Part shown: positions 8,656 to 18,596 of the stretch, one piece after another
Numbering within the stretch: position 1 is the stretch's first letter
Layout of the letters: each line of letters opens with the position of its first letter
From: Burkholderiales bacterium
Lineage (GTDB): Bacteria > Pseudomonadota > Gammaproteobacteria > Burkholderiales > SG8-39
Reading direction: 5' to 3'
DNA: 64,000 nt
Assembly (NCBI GenBank): GCA_017880775.1
Contig: JADGRQ010000008.1
Location: 1-64,000, forward strand
Position numbers and translations under genes: made by a program
The notes under the pieces: model-generated
What the model was told of the DNA's origin: nothing
The model's input: the letters and a program-made list of their open reading frames with translations, nothing else
The model's database searches: none

Positions 8656-9600
8656 ATGCATTGCTGGGTATGTGGCAAGCACGCCGAATTCGGCCGGCTG
8701 GAGGTGCGCGACGCCGACAGGGGCGTCGACAAGTATTGTCTGACCCTTTGTTTGGCCTGCCGGAGCGGCGGGCTGGTGAATCCTCCTCCCCCGGAGGTCC
8801 TCAGCCAATACTACGATGCGTTGTACTACGGTGGCGGCGACTCCAAGTTCGCCGCACCATTGCAGGCAATCGTGAACCTGTCGACCAGGATGCGCGCGAG
8901 GTCGATCCGGAATTCACTGCATCGCACGCCGGCGCCGCTGGTGCTGGACGTCGGCTGCGGCAGAGGATCATTGCTTGTCGAACTGGCGGGACTGGGCGCG
9001 CGGGGAGTCGGGCTGGAGCGCGCTGCCCCTGCGTCGTTTCGCGGGCGTGCAGGCATGGAACTGCGGGTTGGCGAGCTGACCGAACAGCGGTTCCGGGCTG
9101 AGAGTTTCGACGCAGTCGTGCTATGGCATGCATTGGAGCACCTTGGGAATCCGCAGGCGGTTCTGGCGGAGATCGGCCGGATCATGAAGCCCGGCGGGCT
9201 GCTGTTGATCGCCGTGCCCAACAACGCGAGCTGGCAGGCGCGATTCTTCGGCCGTTGCTGGTTCCACCTGGACGTGCCGCGTCACCTGCATTTTTTCGGG
9301 CACGCGGGGCTGCTGCGCCTGCTGCGGCAACAGGGCTATGAAGCGCTGGCGTCCAGCACCTTCGACCCCGTCCAGAACGTTTTCGGATTCGTTCAAAGCT
9401 GCCTCAACGGGCTTCCCGGCAGCGCGCCCAATCGGCTTTACCAGCTGATGCGCAGCGAGCAGGCGCCCATTCGGGTTCTGGAGATGCTGCTGTGGATGCT
9501 TCCGGCCTGTCTGCTGCTTCCATTCGCGCTGGTCGAGGCCGCCGGTTCCGCGGCGCGCGGAGACGGTGCCTGCAGCATCGTCTTTGCGTGCAAGAAGTAG
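8656..9600 (+). CDS. Class I SAM-dependent methyltransferase
   Basis: A 314-residue protein with an N-terminal zinc-finger-like section (CWVCGKH and CLAC), then a methyltransferase core with motif I LDVGCGRGS at about 96-104 and a LWHALEHL post-motif typical of methyltransferases acting on sugars or lipids. A hydrophobic segment near the C-terminus (LPACLLLPFALVEA) may associate it with the membrane. It follows the TPR membrane protein by 9 bases, so it probably belongs to the same surface-glycan operon. The substrate cannot be read from the sequence. Confidence 0.82.
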   Translation: MHCWVCGKHAEFGRLEVRDADRGVDKYCLTLCLACRSGGLVNPPPPEVLSQYYDALYYGGGDSKFAAPLQAIVNLSTRMRARSIRNSLHRTPAPLVLDVGCGRGSLLVELAGLGARGVGLERAAPASFRGRAGMELRVGELTEQRFRAESFDAVVLWHALEHLGNPQAVLAEIGRIMKPGGLLLIAVPNNASWQARFFGRCWFHLDVPRHLHFFGHAGLLRLLRQQGYEALASSTFDPVQNVFGFVQSCLNGLPGSAPNRLYQLMRSEQAPIRVLEMLLWMLPACLLLPFALVEAAGSAARGDGACSIVFACKK

Positions 9601-9612
9601 CGCACCGGCTAG

Positions 9613-10590
9613 TTAGCGCCTGCCCGTTTCCTCGTAGGCCTCGTAGAGCAGGTCGAAGGTCCTCTCGGTTTCGCGCAGCAAATCGTCGTCGCTCGCGCAG
9701 CGCGCAACCGACCCCTGCAACAGAGTATTCACCCCCGCCGCCTCGGGCACCGGCGTGCCGCGAACTTCGAGGAAGTGCACGATGTTGCCGATCTTGGCCA
9801 GCGCAGGGTTCTTCGCCAGAGACATCCGCGCGAGCATCTCCTCGTAGGTCACGCGCGATCCGCTGTTGCCGAAATGCGCGCCCTCGAAGCCGAAGCCGAG
9901 CGCCCCGGCTGGGCAATCCTGGCCCTTGCCGAGCCAGACCATCGTCGCCTCGGGATCGATGAAGCGCCGGATCAGCCAGGCGCAAGCGAGCCGGTCGGCC
10001 CACAGCGGGTGGCGGGTCGCCCAGACGCGGCCCAGCATCGGCTCATTGGCCGCCATGCCGGCCGCCGCCTGTTCGGGAAAGAGCAGCTTGCGTGCGGCGG
10101 TTTGCGCCTCGAGCAGAGCGGCGTTCGCCCGCACGCGCAGCGCGCCAGGAAAGTAATCGAGGGCTGCGATGCTCTCCAATTCGCGGCGCAGCTTGTGCAA
10201 CACGCGTGAGATCGCGCTCGGATCCGCTACCCCGAAGCCGATCTTCAGGCTCTCGATGGTCCGGATCAGCGCCTCGTACCGTGCACTGCGGTCGAACAGG
10301 TTCCGGAATGTCTCCTGCTGTGCGCTGTCCAGGGGCGTCACGAGCATCACGCAGGCGTATCCCGCATTCTTCAGGACGTAATCAGCGAGTCCTTCGATCG
10401 CCCGGCGGTTGCCCGGAGTTTCCGGCAGCAGGAACACCCCGTCGCGGATGATGGCTGCGCCGAGTGATTCGAGCGTGCGCAACGCGCGCATGCGGGCGCC
10501 GGGATCCTCGGTCGGGAGGTTGGTGACCAGACAAAGCCAGCCCAGCGGCTCGCCCGCGGCGGAGTTCGGATCTCTTGTCGGTGGGGTCAT
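9613..10590 (-). CDS. chrB: Chromate resistance protein ChrB
   Basis: A 325-residue protein with the two-part ChrB layout: an N-terminal region (about 15-150) with an arginine-rich helical part, and a C-terminal domain starting near RVWATRHPLWADRLACAWLI that is the conserved ChrB core. In characterised systems ChrB senses chromate and regulates the ChrA efflux pump, and it affects sulfate handling. No chrA is present in the window. The gene diverges from sat. The start at 10590 is chosen because the preceding 25 residues do not resemble the family. Confidence 0.85.
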   Translation of the reverse strand: MTPPTRDPNSAAGEPLGWLCLVTNLPTEDPGARMRALRTLESLGAAIIRDGVFLLPETPGNRRAIEGLADYVLKNAGYACVMLVTPLDSAQQETFRNLFDRSARYEALIRTIESLKIGFGVADPSAISRVLHKLRRELESIAALDYFPGALRVRANAALLEAQTAARKLLFPEQAAAGMAANEPMLGRVWATRHPLWADRLACAWLIRRFIDPEATMVWLGKGQDCPAGALGFGFEGAHFGNSGSRVTYEEMLARMSLAKNPALAKIGNIVHFLEVRGTPVPEAAGVNTLLQGSVARCASDDDLLRETERTFDLLYEAYEETGRR

Positions 10591-10777
10591 CGGCTGGGCG
10601 CGCGGGCTGGCGGCGAAATGCCGCCAGACGGCACGGATTCTCGCCGACCCGACGCACTCCCGCAACGATGAGCGGGGCTTATCAACGGATCAGCAAATCG
10701 GTCTGGCGAGCTATCGGGCCGGCGTGCTAGGTTCCCGGTACGCCGCATAGGCACAAGAAAGGTCTTATCCTTCATCC

Positions 10778-11995
10778 ATGGTTCTACTTCCGGCACCGCA
10801 CGGAGGCAAGGGGCTACGCCCGCTGCTCCTCGCCGGCGAAGCGCTGCGCGAGGAGCAGCGGCGCGCGCACTCCCTGCCGAAGCTCCGGATCAGCTCGCGC
10901 GAGAAGGGCGACCTGATCATGCTCGGCATCGGCGGATTCACGCCGCTCGCCGGATTCATGGGCCATGCCGACTGGAAGGACGTGTGCGACTCCATGCACG
11001 CCGCAGATGGCGTGTTCTGGCCGATCCCGATTACGCTTTCCGCCGACGCCGTGACCGCTGACGGAATCCGGCTGCATTCGGACGTGGCATTGGTCGACTC
11101 GGAGAGCGGCGAGACCATGGCGACGATGACGGTCGCCGAGAAATACACGATCGACAGGGCGTACGAGTGCAAGTCGGTGTTCCGCACGACCGACGCGGAG
11201 CATCCGGGCGTGAAAATGGTGATGGAGCAGGGTGCGGTGAACATCGCCGGCCCGGTGAAGGTGCTCTCACAAGGCGGCTTCCCGGAGCGTTACCCCGGCC
11301 TGTACATGACGCCCGCCGAAACGCGCGCGGCGTTCAAGCAGCTGGGCTGGTCGAAGGTTGCCGCGTTTCAGACGCGAAATCCGATGCACCGCTCCCACGA
11401 ATATCTGGCCAAGGTGGCGATTGAGGTCTGCGACGGCGTACTGGTGCACTCGCTGCTGGGCAATCTCAAGCCGGGCGACATCCCCGCCGAGGTGCGCACA
11501 CGCGCGATTTCGACGCTGATCGAAAAGTACTTCGCGCCGAACACGGTGGTGCAGTCGGGCTATCCTCTCGACATGCGCTACGCCGGCCCGCGCGAGGCGC
11601 TGTTGCACGCGGTGTTCCGCCAGAACTACGGCTGCGCGTACCAAATCCTCGGGCGTGACCATGCGGGTGTGGGCAGCTACTACGGCCCGTTCGATGCGCA
11701 CCGGATCTTCGACGAGATCCCGCAGGATGCGCTGGAGATCCGGCCGATGAAGATCGACTGGACGTTCTGGTGTTACGTCTGCGGCGGGATGGCCACGACG
11801 CGCACCTGCCCGCACGAGGAAAAGCACCGCCTGCTCGTCTCCGGCACCAAGCTGCGCAAGTCGCTCTCGGAGGGCGGAGAGGTGGCGGCCGAGTTCAGCC
11901 GGCCCGAGGTGCTGCAGATCCTGCGCGCATATTACGAGGGCCTCGAAGCGCACGAGCGCGTCGAGGTCAAGCTTTCCGGGCATTCCGCCCGCTGA
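10778..11995 (+). CDS. sat: ATP sulfurylase (dissimilatory sulfate adenylyltransferase)
   Basis: A 405-residue homo-oligomeric type ATP sulfurylase. The signature motifs are present: [11 protein letters not shown] at about 197-207, the [12 protein letters not shown] segment at about 292-303, and the C-terminal KLRKSLSEG near the end. In sulfur oxidizers it runs in the direction APS + PPi to ATP + sulfate. It is the first gene of sat-aprB-aprA, 18 bases before aprB. The upstream region to chrB (187 bases) must hold the promoter, but no strong -35/-10 pair stands out. Confidence 0.96.
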   Translation: MVLLPAPHGGKGLRPLLLAGEALREEQRRAHSLPKLRISSREKGDLIMLGIGGFTPLAGFMGHADWKDVCDSMHAADGVFWPIPITLSADAVTADGIRLHSDVALVDSESGETMATMTVAEKYTIDRAYECKSVFRTTDAEHPGVKMVMEQGAVNIAGPVKVLSQGGFPERYPGLYMTPAETRAAFKQLGWSKVAAFQTRNPMHRSHEYLAKVAIEVCDGVLVHSLLGNLKPGDIPAEVRTRAISTLIEKYFAPNTVVQSGYPLDMRYAGPREALLHAVFRQNYGCAYQILGRDHAGVGSYYGPFDAHRIFDEIPQDALEIRPMKIDWTFWCYVCGGMATTRTCPHEEKHRLLVSGTKLRKSLSEGGEVAAEFSRPEVLQILRAYYEGLEAHERVEVKLSGHSAR

Positions 11996-12013
11996 TTTTT
12001 CCAAGGAGAAGCC

Positions 12014-12481
12014 ATGCCGACATTCGTTCGGACCGACAAGTGCGACGGCTGCAAGGGGCAGGACAAGACGGCGTGCATGTACATCTGCCCGCACGACCTG
12101 ATGATGCTCGACAAGGATGGCTCGGCCACGGGCCACGCCATGAAGGCTTACAACCAGGAGCCCGAGCAGTGCTGGGAGTGCTATTCCTGCGTCAAGATCT
12201 GCCCGCAGAACGCGATCGAGGTGCGCCACTATGCGGACGTGGTGCCGATGGGCGCCTCGGTGCAGCCGCTGCGCGGCTCGGAGTCGATCATGTGGACCAT
12301 CAAGTTCCGCAACGGAACGATCAAGCGCTTCAAGTTCCCGATCCGCACTACGGCGGAGGGCTCGGCCGATCCGTACGGCGGCAAGCCCGAGGCAAACATG
12401 GCGGATCTTGAAAACCACGCGGTGCTGTTCACCAGGGACACGCACAAGGGCGACATGAGCCAGTTCGTCGCGGCGAAATGA
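12014..12481 (+). CDS. aprB: Adenylylsulfate reductase beta subunit
   Basis: AprB carries two [4Fe-4S] clusters that pass electrons between the AprA flavin and the membrane. The 155-residue protein has the first cluster ligands in CDGCKGQDKTACMYICPHD, with the family-specific insertion between the second and third cysteine, and the second set in CWECYSCVKICPQ. The tail that wraps around AprA is present. It is preceded by AAGGAG and followed 15 bases later by aprA. Confidence 0.97.
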   Translation: MPTFVRTDKCDGCKGQDKTACMYICPHDLMMLDKDGSATGHAMKAYNQEPEQCWECYSCVKICPQNAIEVRHYADVVPMGASVQPLRGSESIMWTIKFRNGTIKRFKFPIRTTAEGSADPYGGKPEANMADLENHAVLFTRDTHKGDMSQFVAAK

Positions 12482-12496
12482 GGAAAGGAAGAAATC

Positions 12497-14413
12497 ATGG
12501 CTGAGTACGGCTTCGGCAATCCGGAAATCATCGAGGAAGAGGTCGACATCCTCATCATCGGCGGCGGCATGGCCGCCTGCGGCGCGGCGTTCGAGATCGG
12601 CAAGTGGGTCAAGGCCTCCGGCGGGAACCTGAAGATCAAGCTGGTGGACAAGGCGGCGATGAGCCGCTCGGGCGCGGTGGCCCAGGGGCTGTCGGCGATC
12701 AACACCTACATCGGCGAAAACGACCCCGCCGACTACGTGCGCTACGTACGGAACGACCTGATGGGCATCATCCGCGAGGACCTGGTGTACGACGTCGGCC
12801 GGCACGTGGACGACTCGGTGCACAACTTCGAGGACTGGGGCCTGCCGATCTGGAAGGCCAAGGGCGACGAGGACAAGCCGCTGCGGCAGGGCGGCAAGCC
12901 GGTGCGCTCGGGCAAGTGGCAGATCATGATCAACGGCGAGTCCTACAAGTGGATCGTCGCGGAGGCCGCCAAGAATGCACTCGGCATGGAGAACATCGAG
13001 GAGCGCGTGTTCATCGTGCGCCTGATCAACGACAAGAACGACCCGACCCGGGTGGCGGCGGCGGCGGGTTTCTCGGTGCGCGACCACAAGCTCTACCTGT
13101 ACAAGTTCAAGTGCTGCCTGCTGGTGTGCGGCGGCGCGGTGAACGTGTTCCGGCCGCGCTCGATCGGCGAGGGCATGGGCCGCGCGTGGTACCCGGTGTG
13201 GAATGCGGGATCCACCTATTCGATGGCGGCGGAAGCCGGTGCCGAGATGACGATGATGGAAAACCGCTTCGTGCCGGCGCGCTTCAAGGACGGCTACGGG
13301 CCGGTGGGCGCGTGGTTCCTGCTGTTCAAGGCGCAGGTGATGAACGGTTTCGGCGAGGACTACAACAAGCTGCGCGGCGACGTGATCAAGGACGAGAAGC
13401 GTTTTGGCAAGTACGGACAGGGCGTGCCGGGCACCTGCCTCCGGAACCACATCATGCTCGAGGAGATGATCGCCGGGCGCGGCCCGATCATGATGGACAC
13501 GCCGGCCGCGATGGCCAAGCTCGCCGAGAAGATGACGCCGAAGGAGGTCAAGCACCTCGAAGCCGAGGCTTGGGAAGACTTCCTCGACATGACCATCAGC
13601 CAGTGCGGCATCTGGGCGGGCGAGAACATCGAGCCGGAGAAGACGCCCTCCGAAATCATGCCGACCGAACCGTACCTGCTCGGTTCACATTCCGGCTGCG
13701 CCGGAATCTGGGTGTCGGGTCCGACCGACCTGCCCGGCGTGCCGAAGGAGTGGAGCTGGGGCTACCGCAGCATGACGACGGTGAAGGGGTTGTTCACCTC
13801 CGGCGACGGCGTGGGCGCCTCGGGCCACAAATTCTCCTCGGGCTCGTTCGCGGAGGGGCGCATCGCTGCCAAGGCGATGGTCAAGTTCGCGCTCGACAAC
13901 AAGGACTGGAAGCCTACGCTCGAGAGGTCCACCATGGACCTGGTCGAGGAAATCTACCGGCCGGTGCGCACCTTCCTCGAGCACAAGGACTACACCACCG
14001 CGATCGACGTCAACCCGCACTACATCACGCCCAAGATGCTGCAGTACCGCCTGCAGAAGCTGATGGACGAGTACGTCGCGGGCGTCGGCACCTTTTACCG
14101 CACCAACGGCAAGCTGCTCGAGATGGCGGAGAAGAAGCTCGAGATGCTCAAGGAAGATTCCCTCAAGATGCGCGCCAAGGACCTGCACGAGCTGCTGCGC
14201 GCCTGGGAGAACTACCACCGCATCATCGCGGCGGAAGCGCACATGAAGCACATCCAGTTCAGGGAGGAAACCCGCTATCCGGGTTTCTACTACCGCATGG
14301 ACTACAACTTCATCGACGACGAGAACTGGAAGTGCTTCGTCAACTCGACCTATGACCGGCACACCGGGAAATGGGCGATAAAGAAGGTGCCGTACGTGCA
14401 GGTCATCAAATAA
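12497..14413 (+). CDS. aprA: Adenylylsulfate reductase alpha subunit
   Basis: AprA is the FAD enzyme that, in sulfur oxidizers, forms APS from sulfite and AMP in the cytoplasm. The 638-residue protein has the dinucleotide-binding motif IIGGGMAACGA at about residues 21-31, the RSGAVAQGLSAINTY flavin segment and the fumarate-reductase-like capping domain. Length and motifs match the family. No aprM membrane anchor follows; strong inverted repeats start 12 bases after the stop codon. Electron transfer may instead use the Qmo/Hdr-like proteins at the end of the window. Confidence 0.97.
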   Translation: MAEYGFGNPEIIEEEVDILIIGGGMAACGAAFEIGKWVKASGGNLKIKLVDKAAMSRSGAVAQGLSAINTYIGENDPADYVRYVRNDLMGIIREDLVYDVGRHVDDSVHNFEDWGLPIWKAKGDEDKPLRQGGKPVRSGKWQIMINGESYKWIVAEAAKNALGMENIEERVFIVRLINDKNDPTRVAAAAGFSVRDHKLYLYKFKCCLLVCGGAVNVFRPRSIGEGMGRAWYPVWNAGSTYSMAAEAGAEMTMMENRFVPARFKDGYGPVGAWFLLFKAQVMNGFGEDYNKLRGDVIKDEKRFGKYGQGVPGTCLRNHIMLEEMIAGRGPIMMDTPAAMAKLAEKMTPKEVKHLEAEAWEDFLDMTISQCGIWAGENIEPEKTPSEIMPTEPYLLGSHSGCAGIWVSGPTDLPGVPKEWSWGYRSMTTVKGLFTSGDGVGASGHKFSSGSFAEGRIAAKAMVKFALDNKDWKPTLERSTMDLVEEIYRPVRTFLEHKDYTTAIDVNPHYITPKMLQYRLQKLMDEYVAGVGTFYRTNGKLLEMAEKKLEMLKEDSLKMRAKDLHELLRAWENYHRIIAAEAHMKHIQFREETRYPGFYYRMDYNFIDDENWKCFVNSTYDRHTGKWAIKKVPYVQVIK

Positions 14414-14424
14414 CGCCGCTCGTC

Positions 14425-14481
14425 GTCCCCGCGGAGGCGGGGACCCATCTCGAACCCCCGCACGGGATCCCGGCGGGGGTT
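14425..14481 (+). repeat. Two adjacent perfect inverted repeats after aprA
   Basis: GTCCCCGC (14425-14432) and GCGGGGAC (14437-14444) form an 8-bp stem with a 4-base loop. AACCCCCGC (14453-14461) and GCGGGGGTT (14473-14481) form a 9-bp stem whose loop contains the palindrome CGGGATCCCG. No U-tract follows on the plus strand. The form resembles dispersed REP/BIME-like elements and may also stop or protect the sat-aprBA transcript. Confidence 0.7.
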
Positions 14482-14545
14482 CCTGCCTTCTGCAGCTCGG
14501 CTTTCGCCATCAACGCGAGCTCGATTACCCGGTCTAGGACTTCTC

Positions 14546-15463
14546 ATGGCTGATCAACCAAGCGAATTCCGCATCGAAATGCCCCCCGCCACGCCCGTGG
14601 TGCCGGTGCAGCTGTGGCTCGACGACAAGTTCCGCTTCCGCTGCCACAAGGGCATCGCCTGCTTCAACAAATGCTGCGAGAACATCGACATCCTGCTCAC
14701 GCCATGGGACATCGTGCGCATGGCGCGGCACTTCGGCATCACCGCGCGCGAGGCGATCGACCGCTACACAACCGACGCGCAGATCGACGCGCACGGGATG
14801 CCGGCGCTCAAGCTGGCGAGAAAGGAAGGCTCGACCGCCTGCACCCACCTCACCCCTGAAGGCTGCGGCATCTACGCCGACCGGCCGGCGGCCTGCCGCT
14901 ACTACGCGCTCGGCTCGGTCGCGATGCGCAAGAAGGAATCGAGCGAGGTCGAGGATTCGTATTTCGTCGTGAAGGAGGCGCATTGCCTCGGCCATGACGA
15001 GCCGCACGAGCAGACGATCCGCGAGTACCGGCGCGAGCAGGGAATCGAGCCCTACGACGAGGCGAATCGCGCCTGGCGCGACATCGTGCTGAAGAAGCGC
15101 TCCTCGGGCCCCACGGTCGGCAAGCCGTCGCAGCGCAGCTTCGAGCTGTTCTACCTGGCGAGCTACGACCTCGACGGCTTCAGGAGCTTCGCGCTGTCGG
15201 AGAAATTCGCGTCGGTGTTTGAAATTGCGCCCGAACTGTGCTCGCAGATCGAAAGCGATGACGCCGCCTGCCTCGCGTTCGCGATACGCTTCCTGCGCCA
15301 GGCGCTGTTCGGCGAGATGACCATTCCGGTGCGCGGGGGCGCCGCCGAGCGGCGCCTGCCAGCCTACCGCGAGCGACTGCTGCGCGACGCGCAGGAAAAA
15401 GCGGCGCAACTCGCCGACCAGCAGGATGCGCTGTACGACTCGCTCAAGGAGCAGGGGCAGTAG
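14546..15463 (+). CDS. YkgJ-type cysteine-cluster protein (zinc/iron-chelating domain)
   Basis: A 305-residue soluble protein with the cysteine-cluster pattern of the YkgJ/UPF0153 family: FRCHKGIACFNKCC at about 30-43, CTHLTPEGCGIYADRPAACR at about 94-113 and a later Cys in EAHCLG. These cysteines are thought to bind Zn or Fe; the biochemical role of the family is unsettled. The C-terminal 150 residues are helical and not recognised. It lies after the inverted repeats downstream of aprA and may be a separate transcript. Confidence 0.75.
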   Translation: MADQPSEFRIEMPPATPVVPVQLWLDDKFRFRCHKGIACFNKCCENIDILLTPWDIVRMARHFGITAREAIDRYTTDAQIDAHGMPALKLARKEGSTACTHLTPEGCGIYADRPAACRYYALGSVAMRKKESSEVEDSYFVVKEAHCLGHDEPHEQTIREYRREQGIEPYDEANRAWRDIVLKKRSSGPTVGKPSQRSFELFYLASYDLDGFRSFALSEKFASVFEIAPELCSQIESDDAACLAFAIRFLRQALFGEMTIPVRGGAAERRLPAYRERLLRDAQEKAAQLADQQDALYDSLKEQGQ

Positions 15464-15670
15464 GCGGGCGCGCCCTAGACGAACAGCGCGCCGCCTATTC
15501 CGGTCGCGAGCCGCCGGCCGAGTTCCCAGCTGATCAGCGAAGTCATGATTGCGACGCGGAACAACATCACGGATTCTGATCTGCATCAACTGCGCGGGAG
15601 TTTGCGCCGGGCGCGGTAAAGTAGCGGCGGTAAGCCACTTGCGAGGAGGCATGATGAAGGAGACGCGCGA

Positions 15671-16486
15671 ATGAATGCGCCGCATCGGGACGATGCCGCG
15701 TCGCTGATGATCGAGCGCGAGCCTTACTACCAGCCGCTGCGCGGCGAAGTCGCGATGTTCGAGGCGGCGTGGAACAACCGCGTGCCGGTGCTGCTCAAGG
15801 GGCCCACCGGCTGCGGCAAGACGCGCTTCATGGAATACATGGCGTGGCGTCTCGCGCGACCGCTCGTCACGGTCGCTTGCCACGACGACCTCACCGCCGC
15901 CGACCTGGTCGGGCGTTTCCTCATCACCGCCAACGAAACCGTTTGGGTGGACGGGCCGATGGCGCGCGCGGTGAGGCTGGGCGCGATCCTGTACCTCGAT
16001 GAAATCGTCGAAGCGCGCAAGGACACCACGGTGGTCATTCACCCGCTGGCCGACGACCGCCGCACGCTGTTCGTGGAGAAGAAGGGCGAGGTGCTGAAGG
16101 CGCCGCCCGAGTTCATGCTGGCGATCTCCTACAACCCCGGCTATCAGAGCGTGATGAAAGAGCTCAAGCAGTCCACGCGGCAGCGCTTCGTTGCGATCGA
16201 CTTCGACTACCCGCCTGCCGAAACGGAAAGCCTGATCGTCGCGCGCGAAAGCGGAATCGGCGCCGACGCCGCCGCGCGGCTGGTGAAGCTGGCGCACATG
16301 ACGCGCAACCTTAAGGGCAACGGCCTCGATGAAGGCGCCTCGACGCGGCTGCTGGTGCACGCGGCGAAACTGATGGCGCACGGGGTGGAGCCGCGCGCGG
16401 CCTGCAGCGGCGCGATCGCGCTTGCGCTCACCGATGAACCCGAGATGCTGTCCGCCGTGCATGAACTCGTCAGCGCGGTCTTCTAG
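15671..16486 (+). CDS. cbbQ: MoxR/CbbQ-type AAA+ ATPase
   Basis: A 271-residue AAA+ ATPase of the CbbQ/NirQ/NorQ group. The Walker A GPTGCGKT is at about 45-52, Walker [11 protein letters not shown] near 108-117, and a C-terminal CbbQ-type lid follows. With CbbO it forms a mechanochemical activase that in autotrophs restores inhibited Rubisco; NorQ/NirQ homologues act on denitrification enzymes. It overlaps the VWA partner by 26 bases. No Rubisco or nitric oxide reductase gene is in the window, so the client is inferred only. A short spacer upstream (15464-15670) has no convincing gene. Confidence 0.85.
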   Translation: MNAPHRDDAASLMIEREPYYQPLRGEVAMFEAAWNNRVPVLLKGPTGCGKTRFMEYMAWRLARPLVTVACHDDLTAADLVGRFLITANETVWVDGPMARAVRLGAILYLDEIVEARKDTTVVIHPLADDRRTLFVEKKGEVLKAPPEFMLAISYNPGYQSVMKELKQSTRQRFVAIDFDYPPAETESLIVARESGIGADAAARLVKLAHMTRNLKGNGLDEGASTRLLVHAAKLMAHGVEPRAACSGAIALALTDEPEMLSAVHELVSAVF

Positions 16487-18575
16487 CGCGCCGCTTGGCG
16501 CCGCCGAGATCGAGGAGCGCTTCGAAGAGCTGATCGGCGCGGTGCTTTCCTCGCGCCGCACGGCCACCGGCCTCGCCGGCCAGCTCGCCGGTCAGCCGCG
16601 CACAGTGCAGGAATTCACGCTGCACTGGGTCGGGATCACCGCCCGGTCGAGCCCGGAACTGGCCTACCAGTTCGCGTCGGTTGCGCCCGCGGCGATCGAG
16701 GCCCTGGGTGTCGCGGGCGCGGAGCAGTGGCTGATCGCCGCGATGGACGTGTTCGACCGCGAGGGGCTGTACCGCGCGGCCGCGTCGCTCAAGGACCTGC
16801 CCGGATTCATCCTGCAGCGCCGCGAGCAGGCCGGTGCGGTGGCGTTCGAGGAAGTGGCGCGCGTGCTGGAGCATTTCCTTGCCGGGCTGTCGGGCCGGCC
16901 GATGAAGCTCGAACCCGATGATCTGCCGTGGACCGATACCGCGACTGTGTACCTGCCGCGGCGTATCGCGAGGTTCGCGACGCGCGAGGAGAACTTCCGC
17001 GCCTACAAGGTCACTGCCGCGCTGCTGTGGGCGCAGGCGCGCCGCGGCACGTTTCTGCTGGATGCCGCACGCTATCCGGGCGCGCAGCGGGAGCTTGCGC
17101 TGCTCGGCGTACTGGAATCGGTGCGCCTCGCGGCGCGCTTCGAGCGCGAGTTGCCGGGGCTGCACCGCGACATCGACGCGCTGTGCCGGCCGGCGCTTGA
17201 CGCGCGGTTCGAGCAGGCGGCACGACCGCTGCGCTCGCCGTCAGCCGGCGTTGCCGACAGCCTCGATGCGCTGCGCACGCTGCCGGCGGGCGCGCGCGCG
17301 CCGGACTGGGCGTTTCTCGGCAAGCTCGAGCCGCAACGCGCGCTCGAGGTCCGCGCCGCACGGCTTCTGCGCGACAAGCAGGAACTGCACAGCGCACTGG
17401 CGCGCATGCAGAACGAAATGCGCGGTGCCGAAATGCCAGCTGCCGAGGGAGATCCGATGCCCACGGCCGGCGCACCGCGCCTGCGCGTCGCGCTGCGCGA
17501 AGCCGAGCAGCTGGAGATCTCGGTCGAGCTCGACGGCCGCACGATGGCGCCACCCCCCGAAGTCACCGCACTGGTCGAATCGATCCTGCAGGACCTTGGC
17601 GAACTCCCCGAGGAATACCTCGTCGCGGCGGGCGAAGGCGCTTACCGCGCCGGGGGCGGCGAGGAAGCCGTCGAACTGATCCCCGGTGCGGACGGCGCGC
17701 AAGGGGGGCGCTTCTACGACGAATGGGATTTCCGCCGCCGCCATTACCGCAAGGACTGGTGCGTGCTCACCGAGCGCGACGTGCATCCGGGCGATCCGCG
17801 GTTCGTCGCGTCGATTCTGGCGCGCTACCGCGCGCAGGTTTGGCACCTGCGCCGCTCGTTCGAGGCGCTGCGCGGCGAGGATCGGCGGCTGCGCGGCGAA
17901 CCCTACGGCGACGAGATCGATCTCGACGCAGCGGTGCGCGGCTTCGCGGAACTGCGCACCGGCGCGGAACTGGGGGACCGTCTGTTCGTGCGGCGCGAAC
18001 GCAACGTGCGCGACGTGGCGGTGATGTTCGTGGTGGACATGTCCGGATCCACCAAGGGATGGATCAACGACTGCGAGCGCGAGTCGCTGGTGCTGCTGGC
18101 CGAGGCGCTGGAGGTGCTCGGCGACCGCTACGCGATCTACGGCTTCTCCGGCATCACGCGCAAGCGCTGCGAGGTGTATCGCGTGAAGCGCTTCGACGAG
18201 CGCTACGATGCGCTGGTCGAGCAGCGCATCGCGGGCATCCAGCCACTGGACTACACACGCATGGGTGTTGCGTTGCGCCACCTGACCGGAATCCTCGGCG
18301 CGCAGGAGGCGCGCACCCGGCTGATGATCACGCTCTCTGACGGCAAGCCGGATGATTTTTCCGACGGCTACCGCGGCGAGTACGGCATCGAGGACACGCG
18401 CCAGGCGCTGCTCGAAGCCAGGCGCGCCGGCATACACTCGTTTTGCATCACCATCGACCGCGAGGCGCGCGACTACCTGCCGCGCATGTACGGCGCGGCG
18501 CATTACACGGTGATCGAAGACGTGGCGCGCCTGCCGCTGAAGGTGGCGGATGTCTACCGGCGGCTGACGAGCTGA
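16461..18575 (+). CDS. cbbO: VWA-domain activase partner (CbbO/NorD-like)
   Basis: A 704-residue protein with a long helical N-terminal part and a C-terminal von Willebrand factor A domain. The MIDAS motif is in [11 protein letters not shown] at about residues 524-533 and the later LSDGKPDD supplies the metal-site aspartate. CbbO uses this domain to bind its client while CbbQ hydrolyses ATP. The start at 16461 is chosen because the few residues encoded upstream are antisense-like and unrelated to the family. It overlaps cbbQ, so the pair is translated together. Confidence 0.85.
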   Translation: MNSSARSSSAPLGAAEIEERFEELIGAVLSSRRTATGLAGQLAGQPRTVQEFTLHWVGITARSSPELAYQFASVAPAAIEALGVAGAEQWLIAAMDVFDREGLYRAAASLKDLPGFILQRREQAGAVAFEEVARVLEHFLAGLSGRPMKLEPDDLPWTDTATVYLPRRIARFATREENFRAYKVTAALLWAQARRGTFLLDAARYPGAQRELALLGVLESVRLAARFERELPGLHRDIDALCRPALDARFEQAARPLRSPSAGVADSLDALRTLPAGARAPDWAFLGKLEPQRALEVRAARLLRDKQELHSALARMQNEMRGAEMPAAEGDPMPTAGAPRLRVALREAEQLEISVELDGRTMAPPPEVTALVESILQDLGELPEEYLVAAGEGAYRAGGGEEAVELIPGADGAQGGRFYDEWDFRRRHYRKDWCVLTERDVHPGDPRFVASILARYRAQVWHLRRSFEALRGEDRRLRGEPYGDEIDLDAAVRGFAELRTGAELGDRLFVRRERNVRDVAVMFVVDMSGSTKGWINDCERESLVLLAEALEVLGDRYAIYGFSGITRKRCEVYRVKRFDERYDALVEQRIAGIQPLDYTRMGVALRHLTGILGAQEARTRLMITLSDGKPDDFSDGYRGEYGIEDTRQALLEARRAGIHSFCITIDREARDYLPRMYGAAHYTVIEDVARLPLKVADVYRRLTS

Positions 18576-18596
18576 AGAACCCGCATACTGCCCCTT

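Noticed and set aside
11267-13555. Minus-strand frame of over 700 codons opposite sat and apr
   Set aside because: Antisense shadow of three certain genes with mirrored codon positions and low-complexity composition.
15475-15567. Short minus-strand ORF of 30 residues (starts MLFRVAIMTSL, ends GGALFV) between the YkgJ-type gene and cbbQ
   Set aside because: Hydrophobic and with a plausible start, but no Shine-Dalgarno, no partner and no recognisable family. Length is within chance for GC-rich DNA.
15671-18575. Calling the AAA+/VWA pair norQ/norD
   Set aside because: No nitric oxide reductase genes are present and an autotrophic sulfur oxidizer fits CbbQO better. The NorQD reading stays possible because the families are close.
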